The position numbers were made by a program, and so were the translations under genes. This document shows positions 23,864 to 32,215 of a DNA stretch of 64,000 bases, piece after piece. The notes beneath the pieces are model-generated. The model was given only the letters and a program-made list of their open reading frames with translations, did not search any database and was not told the DNA's origin. Every line of letters starts with the position of its first letter. The stretch's first letter is position 1. Source of the stretch: Collinsella aerofaciens (GTDB taxonomy: Bacteria; Actinomycetota; Coriobacteriia; Coriobacteriales; Coriobacteriaceae); the NCBI RefSeq assembly GCF_018785265.1, contig NZ_WQPK01000047.1, positions 1 to 64,000 on the forward strand, written 5' to 3'.

Positions 23864-24847
23864 ATGTACGAGATCGACCTTAACCTCCCTAAGCAGATCG
23901 TCGCTGACGTCCTGTCCAACCACGAGATCCACAGCGTCGCCTTCGTCGGCTGCGGCGCTTCCATGTCCGACCTGTACCCCGCCAAGTACTTCCTGGCCAA
24001 CAACACGGACAAGCTGAACGTTCAGATCTTCACCGCTAACGAGTTCAACTACGACACGCCCTCCTGGGTCAACGAGCACACCTTCGTGATCACCTGCTCC
24101 CTCGGTGGCTCCACGCCCGAGACCGTCGAGGCCAACAAGACCGCCAAGAAGCACAACTGCCCGGTCGTCTCCCTCACCAACAAGGCTGGCTCCGCTCTGA
24201 CCGTCGACGCCGACCACGTCATCGTTCACGGCTTCCACGCCAACTACGCTGCCAAGTGCGAGAAGCCCGGCTATGCTATCGCTCTTGCTCTCGAGATCCT
24301 TCAGCAGACCGAGGGCTATGACCACTACGAGGACATGATCACCGGCCTCACCAACATCTTCGATCTCTGCGAGAACGCCGCTCAGCACTGCAAGAAGCTC
24401 GCCAAGAAGTTCGCCGAGGACTTCAAGGACGACAAGATGATCTACTTCATGGCTTCCGGTGCCTCCGAGAAGATGGCTTATTCTCACGCCGCCTTCCTGT
24501 TCACCGAGATGCAGTGGATCGACGCCGCCGCCTACAACACCGGCGAGTACTTCCACGGCCCGTTCGAGGTTTCCACCGAGGGTAAGCCCTACGTCTTCTT
24601 CATGTCCGATGGCGCCACCCGTCCGATGGACGCCCGCGCCCTCACCTTCCTTGAGCGCATGGGCGCCAAGGTCGCTCTGATCGACTCCAAGGACTACGGC
24701 CTGGCTGACGCCGTGCCCGCGAGCGTCATCACCTACTTCAACCCGCTGCTGCACCTCGCCGTTATGCGTGAGTACGGCAACCAGATCGCCGAGGCCCGTC
24801 AGCACCCGCTGACCATGCGTCGCTACATGTGGAAGCTTTCCTACTAA
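23864..24847 (+). CDS. SIS-domain sugar-amine deglycase-like protein 2 (FrlB/GfrE/GfrF type)
   Basis: A 327-residue double SIS protein, last gene of the PTS operon, expected to cleave the phosphorylated Amadori compound delivered by the PTS. The sugar loop is VGCGASMSDLYPA. The phosphate loop SLGGSTPET has the usual length. Glu215 (TEMQW) and His231 (EYFHGPFE) are spaced like the catalytic pair of FraB. The C-terminus is MRRYMWKLSY. The ATG at 23864 is preferred because AAAGGA lies 9 bases upstream; an ATG at 23855 is too close to it. A strong terminator follows. Whether it acts on fructoselysine-6-P, glucoselysine-6-P or another adduct cannot be decided from sequence. Confidence 0.87.
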   Translation: MYEIDLNLPKQIVADVLSNHEIHSVAFVGCGASMSDLYPAKYFLANNTDKLNVQIFTANEFNYDTPSWVNEHTFVITCSLGGSTPETVEANKTAKKHNCPVVSLTNKAGSALTVDADHVIVHGFHANYAAKCEKPGYAIALALEILQQTEGYDHYEDMITGLTNIFDLCENAAQHCKKLAKKFAEDFKDDKMIYFMASGASEKMAYSHAAFLFTEMQWIDAAAYNTGEYFHGPFEVSTEGKPYVFFMSDGATRPMDARALTFLERMGAKVALIDSKDYGLADAVPASVITYFNPLLHLAVMREYGNQIAEARQHPLTMRRYMWKLSY

Positions 24848-24880
24848 TCACAAGTAAGTAGACCTTACGGGTTGATTGAG

Positions 24881-24913
24881 AGGGGATGGGGTTTGCGCCC
24901 CGTCCCCTTTTTT
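24881..24913 (+). terminator. Rho-independent terminator of the PTS operon
   Basis: An 11-bp stem (24881-24891 with 24898-24908, one G-U pair), 6-base loop, then TTTTTT. Confidence 0.9.
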
Positions 24914-24949
24914 GCTCTGGGGAGGGCGTGTTCGTCGCCCCATAAAACC

Positions 24950-24992
24950 CCAGATAAAGCCTACCAAAATAAACCTGTCCCTTTTTGGCAGG
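24950..24992 (+). repeat. CTACCAAAAT dispersed repeat, copy 1
   Basis: CCAGATAAAGCCTACCAAAA, then a TTTTTGGCAGG arm, form an imperfect hairpin just before a ribosome site. Relatives are at 27086-27129 and, inverted, 35781-35824. Confidence 0.7.
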
Positions 24993-25007
24993 TGGGAGGA
25001 GATGCGT

Positions 25008-25637
25008 ATGATCAAGGCAGTGCTGTTTGACATGGACGGCGTGCTGGTCGATACCGAGTGGTTCTACAACCGTCGCCGCGTGGCGTTTATGGAAGAGAAG
25101 GGGTTCCACTTTGACGAGATTCCCGATCTTTCGGGGTCTAACGAGCCCGCCATTTGGGAGGCGCTGGTGCCCGACGATGTTGAGCTGCGCGAGCGTCTGC
25201 GCGTGGAGTACAAGCAGGTCTACAGCCCGGTCCACCCCGTTCCGTATGCTGAGCTGCTCAACGAGCAGACGGAGCCGGTGATGCGTGAGCTGCACGAGCG
25301 CGGCGTGAAGTGCGCCATCGCAAGCTCGTCCTATCGCGAGCTCATTGACGAGCTGGTGGAGATTGCCGGTATCGCCGACGTGCTGAACTACACCATCAGC
25401 GGTCACGAGTGCAGCGCGTTTAAGCCCGATCCCGAGATCTACCTGCGTGCCATGGAGGTGCTGGGGGTGGAGCCTGCCGAGTGCCTGGTTATCGAGGACT
25501 CGCCTTTGGGCATCGAGGCCGGCAAGCGCTCCGGCGCCCGCGTCCTGGCACTGCGTCCGCACGAAGGCGTCAACCTGGACCAGTCCGCCGCCGACGTCGT
25601 CATCGACAACCTGACCGACATTTTGGCCGCTCTGTAG
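25008..25637 (+). CDS. HAD-family phosphatase (beta-phosphoglucomutase-like)
   Basis: A 209-residue haloacid-dehalogenase-superfamily hydrolase. Motif I is FDMDGVLVDTEW (nucleophile Asp and general acid Asp), motif II is the Ser pair in IASSSYRE, motif III Lys is in FKPDPEIYL, and motif IV is VIEDSPLGIEAG. A helical cap lies between motifs I and II. GGGAGGAG sets the ATG at 25008 rather than 25002. It sits just downstream of the PTS/deglycase operon but behind a terminator; dephosphorylation of a sugar phosphate from that pathway is possible but unproven. Confidence 0.88.
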   Translation: MIKAVLFDMDGVLVDTEWFYNRRRVAFMEEKGFHFDEIPDLSGSNEPAIWEALVPDDVELRERLRVEYKQVYSPVHPVPYAELLNEQTEPVMRELHERGVKCAIASSSYRELIDELVEIAGIADVLNYTISGHECSAFKPDPEIYLRAMEVLGVEPAECLVIEDSPLGIEAGKRSGARVLALRPHEGVNLDQSAADVVIDNLTDILAAL

Positions 25638-25737
25638 CGTCGATTCACCGCAAGAAGCACGGGTTCAAACGTTTTTTGCGGTGGACTGGCTCAATTCGGT
25701 TTCGATTTTGATCTGTTTGGCTTCGATTCGGGCTAAT

Positions 25738-25851
25738 TGAGTAGACTTTTTGGCGCAGGCCGAGCACAAAACATATCTTCCTTTGTAAAACCGCAGGTCA
25801 CAGAGGTGGCTATTTTTGGGTGTGCTCGGCAGATCGTAAAAAGTCTACTCA
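25738..25851. repeat. 114-bp inverted-repeat element
   Basis: Arms 25738-25768 and 25821-25851: the outer 14 and inner 10 positions pair perfectly, with a 7-base unpaired patch between. The loop is 52 bases. It sits in the 356-base gap 25638-25993, which holds no supportable gene; small reading frames on both strands there simply follow the palindrome. It could be a miniature mobile element or a structured RNA. Confidence 0.75.
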
Positions 25852-25916
25852 CTTGGAATTTTGCCCTTTGGTTGTGGGGGTTGCTGGTCCCGTTTTGGTC
25901 GTCGAGAGAGGGTGAA

Positions 25917-25948
25917 TTGAAGCGCTCCCGCACGCTCCATGCTACAAT
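25917..25948 (+). promoter_or_regulatory. Candidate promoter of the YitT-family gene
   Basis: The TACAAT -10 box at 25943-25948 is convincing. The best -35 candidate, TTGAAG at 25917-25922, is 20 bases away, longer than ideal. Confidence 0.4.
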
Positions 25949-25993
25949 CGCGGACATGCCCCACAACTACATCTGCCTTCGAAAGGAGCCTGC

Positions 25994-27001
25994 GTGGCGA
26001 ACGCCATCGATCAACTCACGGATCGCGTGCTCGTGCTCGGCCGTCTCACCATCGTCCGCCGCGCCATCACCGCTGTGGCAGTCACCATTTCCGCCGTTCT
26101 CCAGACATTCCTAATCCAGGCGTTCATTCAGCCCGCCGACCTGCTTCCGAGCGGTCTTACCGGCGTCGCGGTCCTGCTCGATCGCGTTACCTCGCTGGGC
26201 GGCGTTCACATCGACATCTCGCTCGGTATGCTCGCGCTCAACATCCCTGTGGCGCTCCTATGCTGGAGCGGCATTAGCAAGCGCTTCGTCATCTTCTCGA
26301 TGATGCAGGTCGTGCTCTCGTCGCTGTTCCTCAACATCTTTCACTTTTCCCCGTTTTTGGGCGACAAGATCATGCTCATCATTTTTGGCGGCGTGGTCTC
26401 GGGTCTGGGTGCTGCCATCGCGCTAAAGTCCGGCGCATCCACCGGCGGCACCGACTTTATCGCGCTGTGGGTCTCCAACCACACGGGCAAGACCATATGG
26501 GGCGTCATCTTTGGTTTTAACTGTTTTATCCTGGCGATCTTTGGCTTTATGTTTGGCTGGGACAAGGCGGCGTACTCCATCGTGTTCCAGTTTATTTCGA
26601 CCAAGACCATCGACAGTTTCTATCGTCGCTACGACCGCGTGACGCTGCAGATCACGACGCGCAAGGCAAACGAGGTCATGGCCGCCTATGTTGACCATTT
26701 TCAGCACGGCATTAGCTGCGCCGAGGTCATCGGCGGATACAGCCGCGAAAAGATGTACCTGCTGCATGCCGTTGTCTCGACCTACGAGAGTCAGGACATT
26801 ATCAAGCTGGTGTGCGACATTGATCCCGGCGCCGTGATCAACGTGTTCCACACGCTCAACTTTGTGGGCGGCTGGTGGGGTGGTCATGTCGACGAACCCA
26901 TGCCCACGGCCGTACCCGATCCCGACAAGCCCGCACGTATGGCCAGCAGGCAGGCGCGCCTCAGCGAGCAGGACAGCCTGCAGCAGGACGACGGCAAGTA
27001 G
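25994..27001 (+). CDS. YitT family membrane protein (DUF161 + DUF2179)
   Basis: A 335-residue membrane protein of a large, poorly characterised family. About five or six hydrophobic segments occupy residues 20-200 (including GVVSGLGAAIALKSGASTGG, typical of the family). The cytoplasmic DUF2179 domain follows at about 215-290. GTG at 25994 is the start because AAAGGAG lies 5 bases upstream. The C-terminal 45 residues are charged and probably disordered. No transported substrate is established. Confidence 0.9.
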   Translation: MANAIDQLTDRVLVLGRLTIVRRAITAVAVTISAVLQTFLIQAFIQPADLLPSGLTGVAVLLDRVTSLGGVHIDISLGMLALNIPVALLCWSGISKRFVIFSMMQVVLSSLFLNIFHFSPFLGDKIMLIIFGGVVSGLGAAIALKSGASTGGTDFIALWVSNHTGKTIWGVIFGFNCFILAIFGFMFGWDKAAYSIVFQFISTKTIDSFYRRYDRVTLQITTRKANEVMAAYVDHFQHGISCAEVIGGYSREKMYLLHAVVSTYESQDIIKLVCDIDPGAVINVFHTLNFVGGWWGGHVDEPMPTAVPDPDKPARMASRQARLSEQDSLQQDDGK

Positions 27002-27085
27002 GGTTTTGGTTTTTTGCCGGCCTGGCGCAACCCTTCCGAATGAGCCCCTCAAAAGCCCCGTTGCTTTCGGGGGGCTCTCGTTTGC

Positions 27086-27129
27086 CCAGATAAAACCTAC
27101 CAAAATGAAGCTGTCGCTTTTTGGTAGGG
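27086..27129 (+). repeat. CTACCAAAAT dispersed repeat, copy 2
   Basis: Contains CCAGATAAAACCTACCAAAA and a TTTTTGGTAGG arm. It lies between the YitT gene and the second gntR gene, after a GCCCCG/CGGGG hairpin at about 27051-27075. Confidence 0.7.
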
Positions 27130-27170
27130 AGGGTATATCGTTTTATCAATATGAGATAACATGAAACTAG

Positions 27171-27178
27171 ACGTTATA
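27171..27178 (+). promoter_or_regulatory. Candidate operator motif ACGTTATA upstream of the second gntR gene
   Basis: The 8-mer ACGTTATA, extended to ACGTTATATACGT (an imperfect dyad), lies 50 bases before the gene. It is shared with the DMT (19753) and PTS (21029) promoters, consistent with autoregulation plus control of the PTS operon. Confidence 0.4.
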
Positions 27179-27220
27179 TACGTATTAGTTATTTCGATAT
27201 TTCGATAAGAGTGATTAGAT

Positions 27221-27940
27221 ATGCCTGCGCCCAAAAATGCACCGCTTTACCAGCAGATTTACGACGAAATCAAGGATGCGATCGAGAAAGGTGTTTATGC
27301 ACCCAAGGAGCGTATTCCGTCCGAGCTTGAGCTAGCCGAGCAGTACGACGTGAGCCGCATTACGGTGCGCCGCGCCGTCGAGGAGCTGTGCTCCGATGGC
27401 TACCTGGTTAAGCAGCAGGGCCGTGGCACCTTTGTCTCCACGCCGCACATCAATCGCCAGTTTCACGCCTCGACGTTGCAGACGTTTACCGCGCTGTGTG
27501 CCGGCAATGGCATGAAGGCCGGTGCGCACGTGATCGATCGCCAGATTGTGCCGGCGCGCCAAAACGAGATGGAGTTCTTTGGCCTGCAGAAGGATGCGCT
27601 GCTGCTGCATATCAAGCGCGTGCGTACGGCCGACGGCGAGCCCATCTTTGAGGAGAACATCTTTGTGCCGTTTGACGCCTACCGTGAGCTGTTGACGGCC
27701 GATCTTGAGGACAAGTCGATTTTTGCCGAGGTCGAGCGTGTTGGCGGAACGCCGATTGTCTCGGTTGGCTACCGCACGGTCGAGGCCGTTCGTGCCAATA
27801 CCGAGCAGGCGGCCGAGTTGGGCATTGCTCCGCACGATCCGCTGCTCAATCTGCGTGCCGGCTTTACCGGTCCCAACGATGAGCCGGTCCTGATGGGTAA
27901 GCAGTACTACGTGGGATCGCGCTACGTTATGGTGATGTAG
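27221..27940 (+). CDS. GntR/HutC-family regulator (UTRA domain), second of three
   Basis: A 239-residue regulator. The winged helix occupies residues 5-75 (LYQQIYDEIKDAIEKGVY; VSRITVRRAVEELCSDGYL), and GRGTFVS marks its end. The UTRA ligand domain covers about 95-235, ending YYVGSRYVMVM. It is closely related to the third GntR at 30263 (same GYL..QQGRGTFV junction and the same C-terminal VGSRYV), suggesting paralogues with related ligands. The ribosome site is weak. The promoter motif shared with the PTS operon makes it the best candidate for PTS control. Confidence 0.92.
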   Translation: MPAPKNAPLYQQIYDEIKDAIEKGVYAPKERIPSELELAEQYDVSRITVRRAVEELCSDGYLVKQQGRGTFVSTPHINRQFHASTLQTFTALCAGNGMKAGAHVIDRQIVPARQNEMEFFGLQKDALLLHIKRVRTADGEPIFEENIFVPFDAYRELLTADLEDKSIFAEVERVGGTPIVSVGYRTVEAVRANTEQAAELGIAPHDPLLNLRAGFTGPNDEPVLMGKQYYVGSRYVMVM

Positions 27941-27947
27941 GGTTGGT

Positions 27948-28082
27948 TCCGCCGTTCTAACGAACGGCGGATCGGTCGACGCTGCAAGCCCGCCAGAGCG
28001 GCAATCTGCCTTTCAACTTCGGCGGCATGACCAGAAGGTCAATGCCGCCTTGTTTCAAGGCACCTTGCTCGCTCTGGCGGGC
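27948..28082. repeat. Structured intergenic element, copy C
   Basis: A 10-bp hairpin (27948-27957 with 27962-27971, TAAC loop), then GTCGACGCTGC. The outer stem is 27988-28004 with 28065-28082. The inner hairpin is 28021-28032 with 28037-28049 around AGAA. Compared with copy B, all three stems have different sequences yet pair fully. It is followed to about 28205 by TTGGGGACG family repeats. No gene lies in 27941-28280. Confidence 0.85.
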
Positions 28083-28280
28083 TTTCGCTGTCGTTGCCAA
28101 AACATCGGCGTTGCCATGGCCCGGATGCGGCACTTGGGGACGTTCCTTTTCTGTCGGCACCTGGGGACACTCCTTAGTCATTGGGGACGCTCTTAAACGA
28201 CTAGTCTGGGCGGCGGCCGTGTGCTGCTGTCCGCGTGGCGGCGTATAATCGGCGGCAGATGACTTGGACGTTAGGAAACC

Positions 28281-30260
28281 ATGACCGATAGCATGCAGCA
28301 GATGGCGCTCGACACGCTCGGCGCCTATTTTGGCTACACCTCGTTTCGCCCGGGACAGGACCGCATGGTCGATGCGATCCTTGCCGGTCGCGATGCGCTG
28401 GGTGTTATGCCCACGGGCGCCGGCAAGTCCATTTGCTACCAGGTGCCCGCGCTCATGCTGCCCGGCATCACCTTTGTGGTGAGTCCGCTGCTGTCGCTTA
28501 TGGAGGACCAGACCCGTGCGTTGCTCGCGGCGGGTGCGCGACCCAGCTATCTCAACTCCAGCCTTACTCCGGCCCAGCAAAACACCGTGCTCAAGCGGGC
28601 GCGCGAGGGCCGCTATCAGCTTATGTACGTGGCGCCCGAGCGCCTGCTCGAGCCGCGTTTTATAGCCTTTGCGCAGGAGGCCGCGGCGGACGGCGGCATC
28701 GGCGTGCCGCTCGTGGCCATTGACGAGGCCCACTGCGTGAGCCAATGGGGCCAGGATTTCCGCCCCGCCTATCTGCAGATTCGCGAGTTCATCGATTCCC
28801 TGCCGCAGCGCCCTATCGTGGCGGCCTTTACCGCTACGGCGACCGAGCGCGTGCGTGCGGACATTCAGCAGATGCTCGGCCTGCAAAACCCCGCGACCGT
28901 GGTGACGGGTTTTGATCGCAAGAACCTCTACTTTGGTTGCGAGGAGATGGGAGACAAGGCCAAGACCGCGTGGGTGCGCGACTATGTGATCGCGCATTCG
29001 AGCGAGAGCGGCATCGTGTATTGCTCGACCCGCAAGACGGTCGATGCGCTGGCCGCGGAGCTTGTCGAGGCACTGGGCCCCAGCGGCATTCGTGTGGGGC
29101 GCTACCATGCCGGCATGGGCAACGACGCCCGCCGCCAGAGCCAGCGTGCCTTTATCGACGACGACATCCAGGTGATGGTTGCCACCAACGCCTTTGGCAT
29201 GGGCATCGACAAGCCCAACGTGCGTTACGTGATTCACAACAACGTGCCCGAGAGCATCGAGGCCTACTACCAAGAGGCGGGTCGCGCCGGCCGAGATGGC
29301 GACCCGGCCAGCTGCCATCTGCTGTGGAACGGTAACGATTTCCGCATGCGGCGCTTTTTGATCGACCGCGGCGATGCGGCCGACGAGGCGCTTGACGACG
29401 AGCAGCGCGCGTGGGCGCTCCAGAACCGTTATCGCCTGCTCAGCCAGATGGAGGGCTACTGCAATACCACCGGCTGCCTGCGCGAATACATGCTGCGCTA
29501 CTTTGGCGACGAAGCCGCGGCCGAGCATGCGGTTGCGGCTGCTGCGGGCGGCACCACAGACGACGCCGAGGGCTGCGGCAACTGTAGCAACTGCCTCACG
29601 CAGTTCGAGGTCGAGGACGTCACCGATATGGCCCGCGCCGCCGTGCGCTATGTGGCCACGCGCCCCATGCGCTTTGGCAAATCGCTGGTCGCCGACGTGC
29701 TCCATGGCGGCAACACCGAGCGCATTCGCCAGATGCATCTGGACGAGGACCGCGGCTACGGTGAGCTGTCGAGCGAATCGGTCGGGCGCATCAAGGACAT
29801 CATCGGCCAGCTGTGCGGCCGCGGTTATCTGGCCACCTCGCAGGGGCAGTACCCGGTCGTGGGACTGGGTCCGCGTGCCGGCGAGGTCGAGGACGAGGCG
29901 TTCGCCTTTACCGTTAAGCGTCGCGCGTCCAAGCGCAAGGCCTCGGCCCGCGCCCGCCGCGCCGTCGATCTGCTGCGCGAGGAGGCCGAGCTGGATCAGC
30001 GCCCGCGCGTTGGCGACGATGCCGAGCTGTTCGAGCGCCTGCGTGCCCTCCGCAAGGAGATCTCGACCGAGCTGGAGATGGCGCCGTATATGGTCTTTTC
30101 CGACAAGGCCCTGCGCGGCCTGTGCCGCCTGCGTCCGCAGACGCGCGAGGAGCTGATCCAGGTCAACGGCATTGGCGAGAAAAAAGCCGACGCCTTTGGC
30201 GAGCAGTTTATGGCGGCGATTGAAGAATTTGAGTCCGAGCATGCGCGGGATGGAGTGTAA
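28281..30260 (+). CDS. recQ: ATP-dependent DNA helicase RecQ
   Basis: A 659-residue 3'-5' superfamily-2 helicase for recombination and replication-fork repair. Walker A is MPTGAGKSICYQ near 46-53. The DEAH box is AIDEAHCVSQWGQDFRP near 150. The arginine-finger motif is QEAGRAGRDG near 335. The zinc-binding domain has GYCNTTGC and CGNCSNC. The winged-helix (RQC) region follows, with an Arg/Lys/Ala-rich linker near 555, and the C-terminal HRDC domain. The length is slightly above E. coli RecQ (about 610). The third gntR gene begins 3 bases after its stop. Confidence 0.95.
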   Translation: MTDSMQQMALDTLGAYFGYTSFRPGQDRMVDAILAGRDALGVMPTGAGKSICYQVPALMLPGITFVVSPLLSLMEDQTRALLAAGARPSYLNSSLTPAQQNTVLKRAREGRYQLMYVAPERLLEPRFIAFAQEAAADGGIGVPLVAIDEAHCVSQWGQDFRPAYLQIREFIDSLPQRPIVAAFTATATERVRADIQQMLGLQNPATVVTGFDRKNLYFGCEEMGDKAKTAWVRDYVIAHSSESGIVYCSTRKTVDALAAELVEALGPSGIRVGRYHAGMGNDARRQSQRAFIDDDIQVMVATNAFGMGIDKPNVRYVIHNNVPESIEAYYQEAGRAGRDGDPASCHLLWNGNDFRMRRFLIDRGDAADEALDDEQRAWALQNRYRLLSQMEGYCNTTGCLREYMLRYFGDEAAAEHAVAAAAGGTTDDAEGCGNCSNCLTQFEVEDVTDMARAAVRYVATRPMRFGKSLVADVLHGGNTERIRQMHLDEDRGYGELSSESVGRIKDIIGQLCGRGYLATSQGQYPVVGLGPRAGEVEDEAFAFTVKRRASKRKASARARRAVDLLREEAELDQRPRVGDDAELFERLRALRKEISTELEMAPYMVFSDKALRGLCRLRPQTREELIQVNGIGEKKADAFGEQFMAAIEEFESEHARDGV

Positions 30261-30262
30261 CG

Positions 30263-31018
30263 ATGGCATTCGACGATAAAACCGACCGCACTGACGTGCC
30301 CGCCGTGCCGCTGTACCAGCAGGTCATGGACGACCTAAAGGGCGAGATCGCGCGCGGCGTGTACCCCGCCGGCTCGCGCATCCCTGCCGAGATGGAGCTC
30401 GCGAAGTCCTACGGCGTGGGGCGCATCACCGTGCGCCGTGCCATCGAGGAGCTGTCGCGCGCGGGGTATCTCAACCGCCAGCAGGGGAGGGGCACGTTTG
30501 TGTGCGCCCCCAAGCTCAAGCGCAAGATTCGCCAGAAGGGTGACGTCCAGAGCTTTACTGAGGGTTGTGCTGCCAACGACATGGTGCCGGGTGCGCGTCT
30601 GGTGTCGCGCACGGTGGTCGCGGCGACGCACGAGGATGCGGCGTTCTTTGGCGTGGAGCCCGGCTGCGAGCTTATCGTGGTCGAGCGCGTGCGCACGGCC
30701 GACGGCATCCCCGTCATGCTCGAGAACAACGCCTTTGTGCTTGCCGACCACCCGTATCTACAAACGATGCGCGACGAAGACCTCGCGGACAATTCCATCT
30801 TTGCGCTCGTTGCCGAGCACTCGGGCCACGTGCCGCTCAAGTCCGACCCCTGTACCGTGGAGATTGCGCTTGCCGATGCTCAGGTGGCCCCGTTGTTGGA
30901 GGTGCCGGTCGGCGAGCCGCTCTTTTATATGGAGGCGTACTTTACCGATGAGGACGAGCGGCCCCTGCTGCTCGGTCGTCAAAAGATCGTGGGCTCGCGC
31001 TACGTGTTCGACATCTAA
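30263..31018 (+). CDS. GntR/HutC-family regulator (UTRA domain), third of three
   Basis: A 251-residue regulator with winged helix at about 15-85 (LYQQVMDDLKGEIARGVYPA; VGRITVRRAIEELSRAGYL) and a UTRA domain to the end (KIVGSRYVFDI). It starts 2 bases after the recQ stop codon, so it is probably translated from the recQ transcript. Downstream, two 17-base sites built on ATAGAAC precede the third SIS gene, its likely target. The ligand is probably a phosphorylated sugar adduct (family and context inference). Confidence 0.92.
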   Translation: MAFDDKTDRTDVPAVPLYQQVMDDLKGEIARGVYPAGSRIPAEMELAKSYGVGRITVRRAIEELSRAGYLNRQQGRGTFVCAPKLKRKIRQKGDVQSFTEGCAANDMVPGARLVSRTVVAATHEDAAFFGVEPGCELIVVERVRTADGIPVMLENNAFVLADHPYLQTMRDEDLADNSIFALVAEHSGHVPLKSDPCTVEIALADAQVAPLLEVPVGEPLFYMEAYFTDEDERPLLLGRQKIVGSRYVFDI

Positions 31019-31027
31019 CGTTCACGA

Positions 31028-31106
31028 ATAGAACAACATGGAACAAATTTACTGCAATGGCTTCCACCGTGGCTGCTTGCGTGGTATATATAGAACAACA
31101 TAGAAC
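31028..31106. promoter_or_regulatory. Paired GntR operators and promoter of the third SIS gene
   Basis: Two 17-base sites, 31028-31044 and 31090-31106, are identical at 16 positions (ATAGAACAACATnGAAC) and 62 bases apart. Each contains tandem AGAAC/GGAAC half-sites 10 bases apart. TATATA at 31085-31090 with TTCCAC at 31062-31067 makes a 17-spaced promoter between them, ideal for looping repression. Confidence 0.6.
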
Positions 31107-31162
31107 GACAGCAGGTACGAGCAGCCGTCGCCAAAAGCCGCCACGCAAGGAGGAGCATCAGC

Positions 31163-32131
31163 ATGAACGCACACGATCTGGTTCAGGAAATTATCGAGCG
31201 CAAGGGCAAGGTCGAGAACGTCTTTTGGATTGCCTGCGGCGGTTCGATGATCGACCTCATGCCGGCTAACGAACTGCTCAAGCGCGAGGCCACCACGTTT
31301 ACCTCGACGGTCTACACGGCACGCGAGTTTTGCCTGATGGCCCCCAAGAGTCTTGGCGAGAAGTCGCTCGTCATCGCCTGCAGCCACAGCGGCAACACGC
31401 AGGAGGTCGTCGACGGCTGCGAGATGGCGTTGGCTGCCGGCGCCGAGGTCATTGCCCTTACCGACTGCGAGGGCTCCAAGATCGACAACGGCAAGTGGAC
31501 CACCTGGGTCTATCCGTGGGGCGAGGGCGTGTCGCAGGCTGAGGTGCCGCAGGGCATCGGCGCTCTGATCGCCGCCGAGTTGCTCGACCAGCAGGAAGGC
31601 TACGAGTCGCTCGCCGACATGTATGAGGGCCTCAAGCAGATGGATGCGCTGCTGCCCGCCGCCCGTGAGAAGGTCAACGCCGAGCTGGGCGCCCGCTTTG
31701 CCGAGCTCTGCCAGCAGCACAAGTTCTTCTATATCCTGGGCTCCGGCCCCAACTTTAGCCAGACCTATGCCATGGCGATCTGCTCGCTCATGGAGATGCA
31801 GTGGCAGCACTGCTGCTACATCCACTCCGGCGAGTACTTCCATGGCCCGTTCGAAGCCACCGAGCCCGGCGTGTTCTACTTTGTGCAGCTCGGATCGGGC
31901 GAGTGCCGCCCCATGGAGGAGCGCGCTCTTGCGTTCCTCAACACGCACACCGATACCGTCATGGTGCTCGATGCGCTCGAGTACGGCGTGGGTGAAGTGC
32001 CTGCCAGCGTGCGTTCGTACCTGGAGCCGATCTTCTTCTACGCGATGAGCTGCGAGCTGCGTGCTGCCCGCGGCAAGGTGTTTGACCACAGCCCCGAGGT
32101 TCGTCGCTACATGGGCATCGAGCAGTACTAG
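31163..32131 (+). CDS. SIS-domain sugar-amine deglycase-like protein 3 (FrlB type)
   Basis: A 322-residue double SIS protein. The sugar loop is IACGGSMIDLMPANELL and the phosphate loop is SHSGNTQEV. Glu211 (MEMQW) and His227 (EYFHGPFE) keep the 16-residue spacing of the FraB catalytic pair. It is more FrlB-like than the first copy. AAGGAGG precedes the ATG. It is preceded by its own GntR gene and operators and followed by a terminator, so it forms an independently regulated unit. No transporter gene is adjacent; it probably uses the PTS at 21065 or one elsewhere. Confidence 0.87.
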   Translation: MNAHDLVQEIIERKGKVENVFWIACGGSMIDLMPANELLKREATTFTSTVYTAREFCLMAPKSLGEKSLVIACSHSGNTQEVVDGCEMALAAGAEVIALTDCEGSKIDNGKWTTWVYPWGEGVSQAEVPQGIGALIAAELLDQQEGYESLADMYEGLKQMDALLPAAREKVNAELGARFAELCQQHKFFYILGSGPNFSQTYAMAICSLMEMQWQHCCYIHSGEYFHGPFEATEPGVFYFVQLGSGECRPMEERALAFLNTHTDTVMVLDALEYGVGEVPASVRSYLEPIFFYAMSCELRAARGKVFDHSPEVRRYMGIEQY

Positions 32132-32153
32132 GTACCGGGAATAACCTCTCACG

Positions 32154-32190
32154 ACGGGGCTTCCGCCAAGTGCGGGCCCCGTTTTGCTTT
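32154..32190 (+). terminator. Terminator after the third SIS gene
   Basis: The stem ACGGGGC (32154-32160) pairs with 32176-32182 and has a nested CCGC/GCGG stem, followed by TTTTGCTTT. Confidence 0.8.
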
Positions 32191-32215
32191 GCCAAGAAAG
32201 AAATGGGGATTGAAC

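Noticed and set aside
25733..26114. Overlapping open frames on both strands across the 114-bp inverted repeat
   Set aside because: Their similar translations simply reflect the palindrome; neither has a ribosome site.
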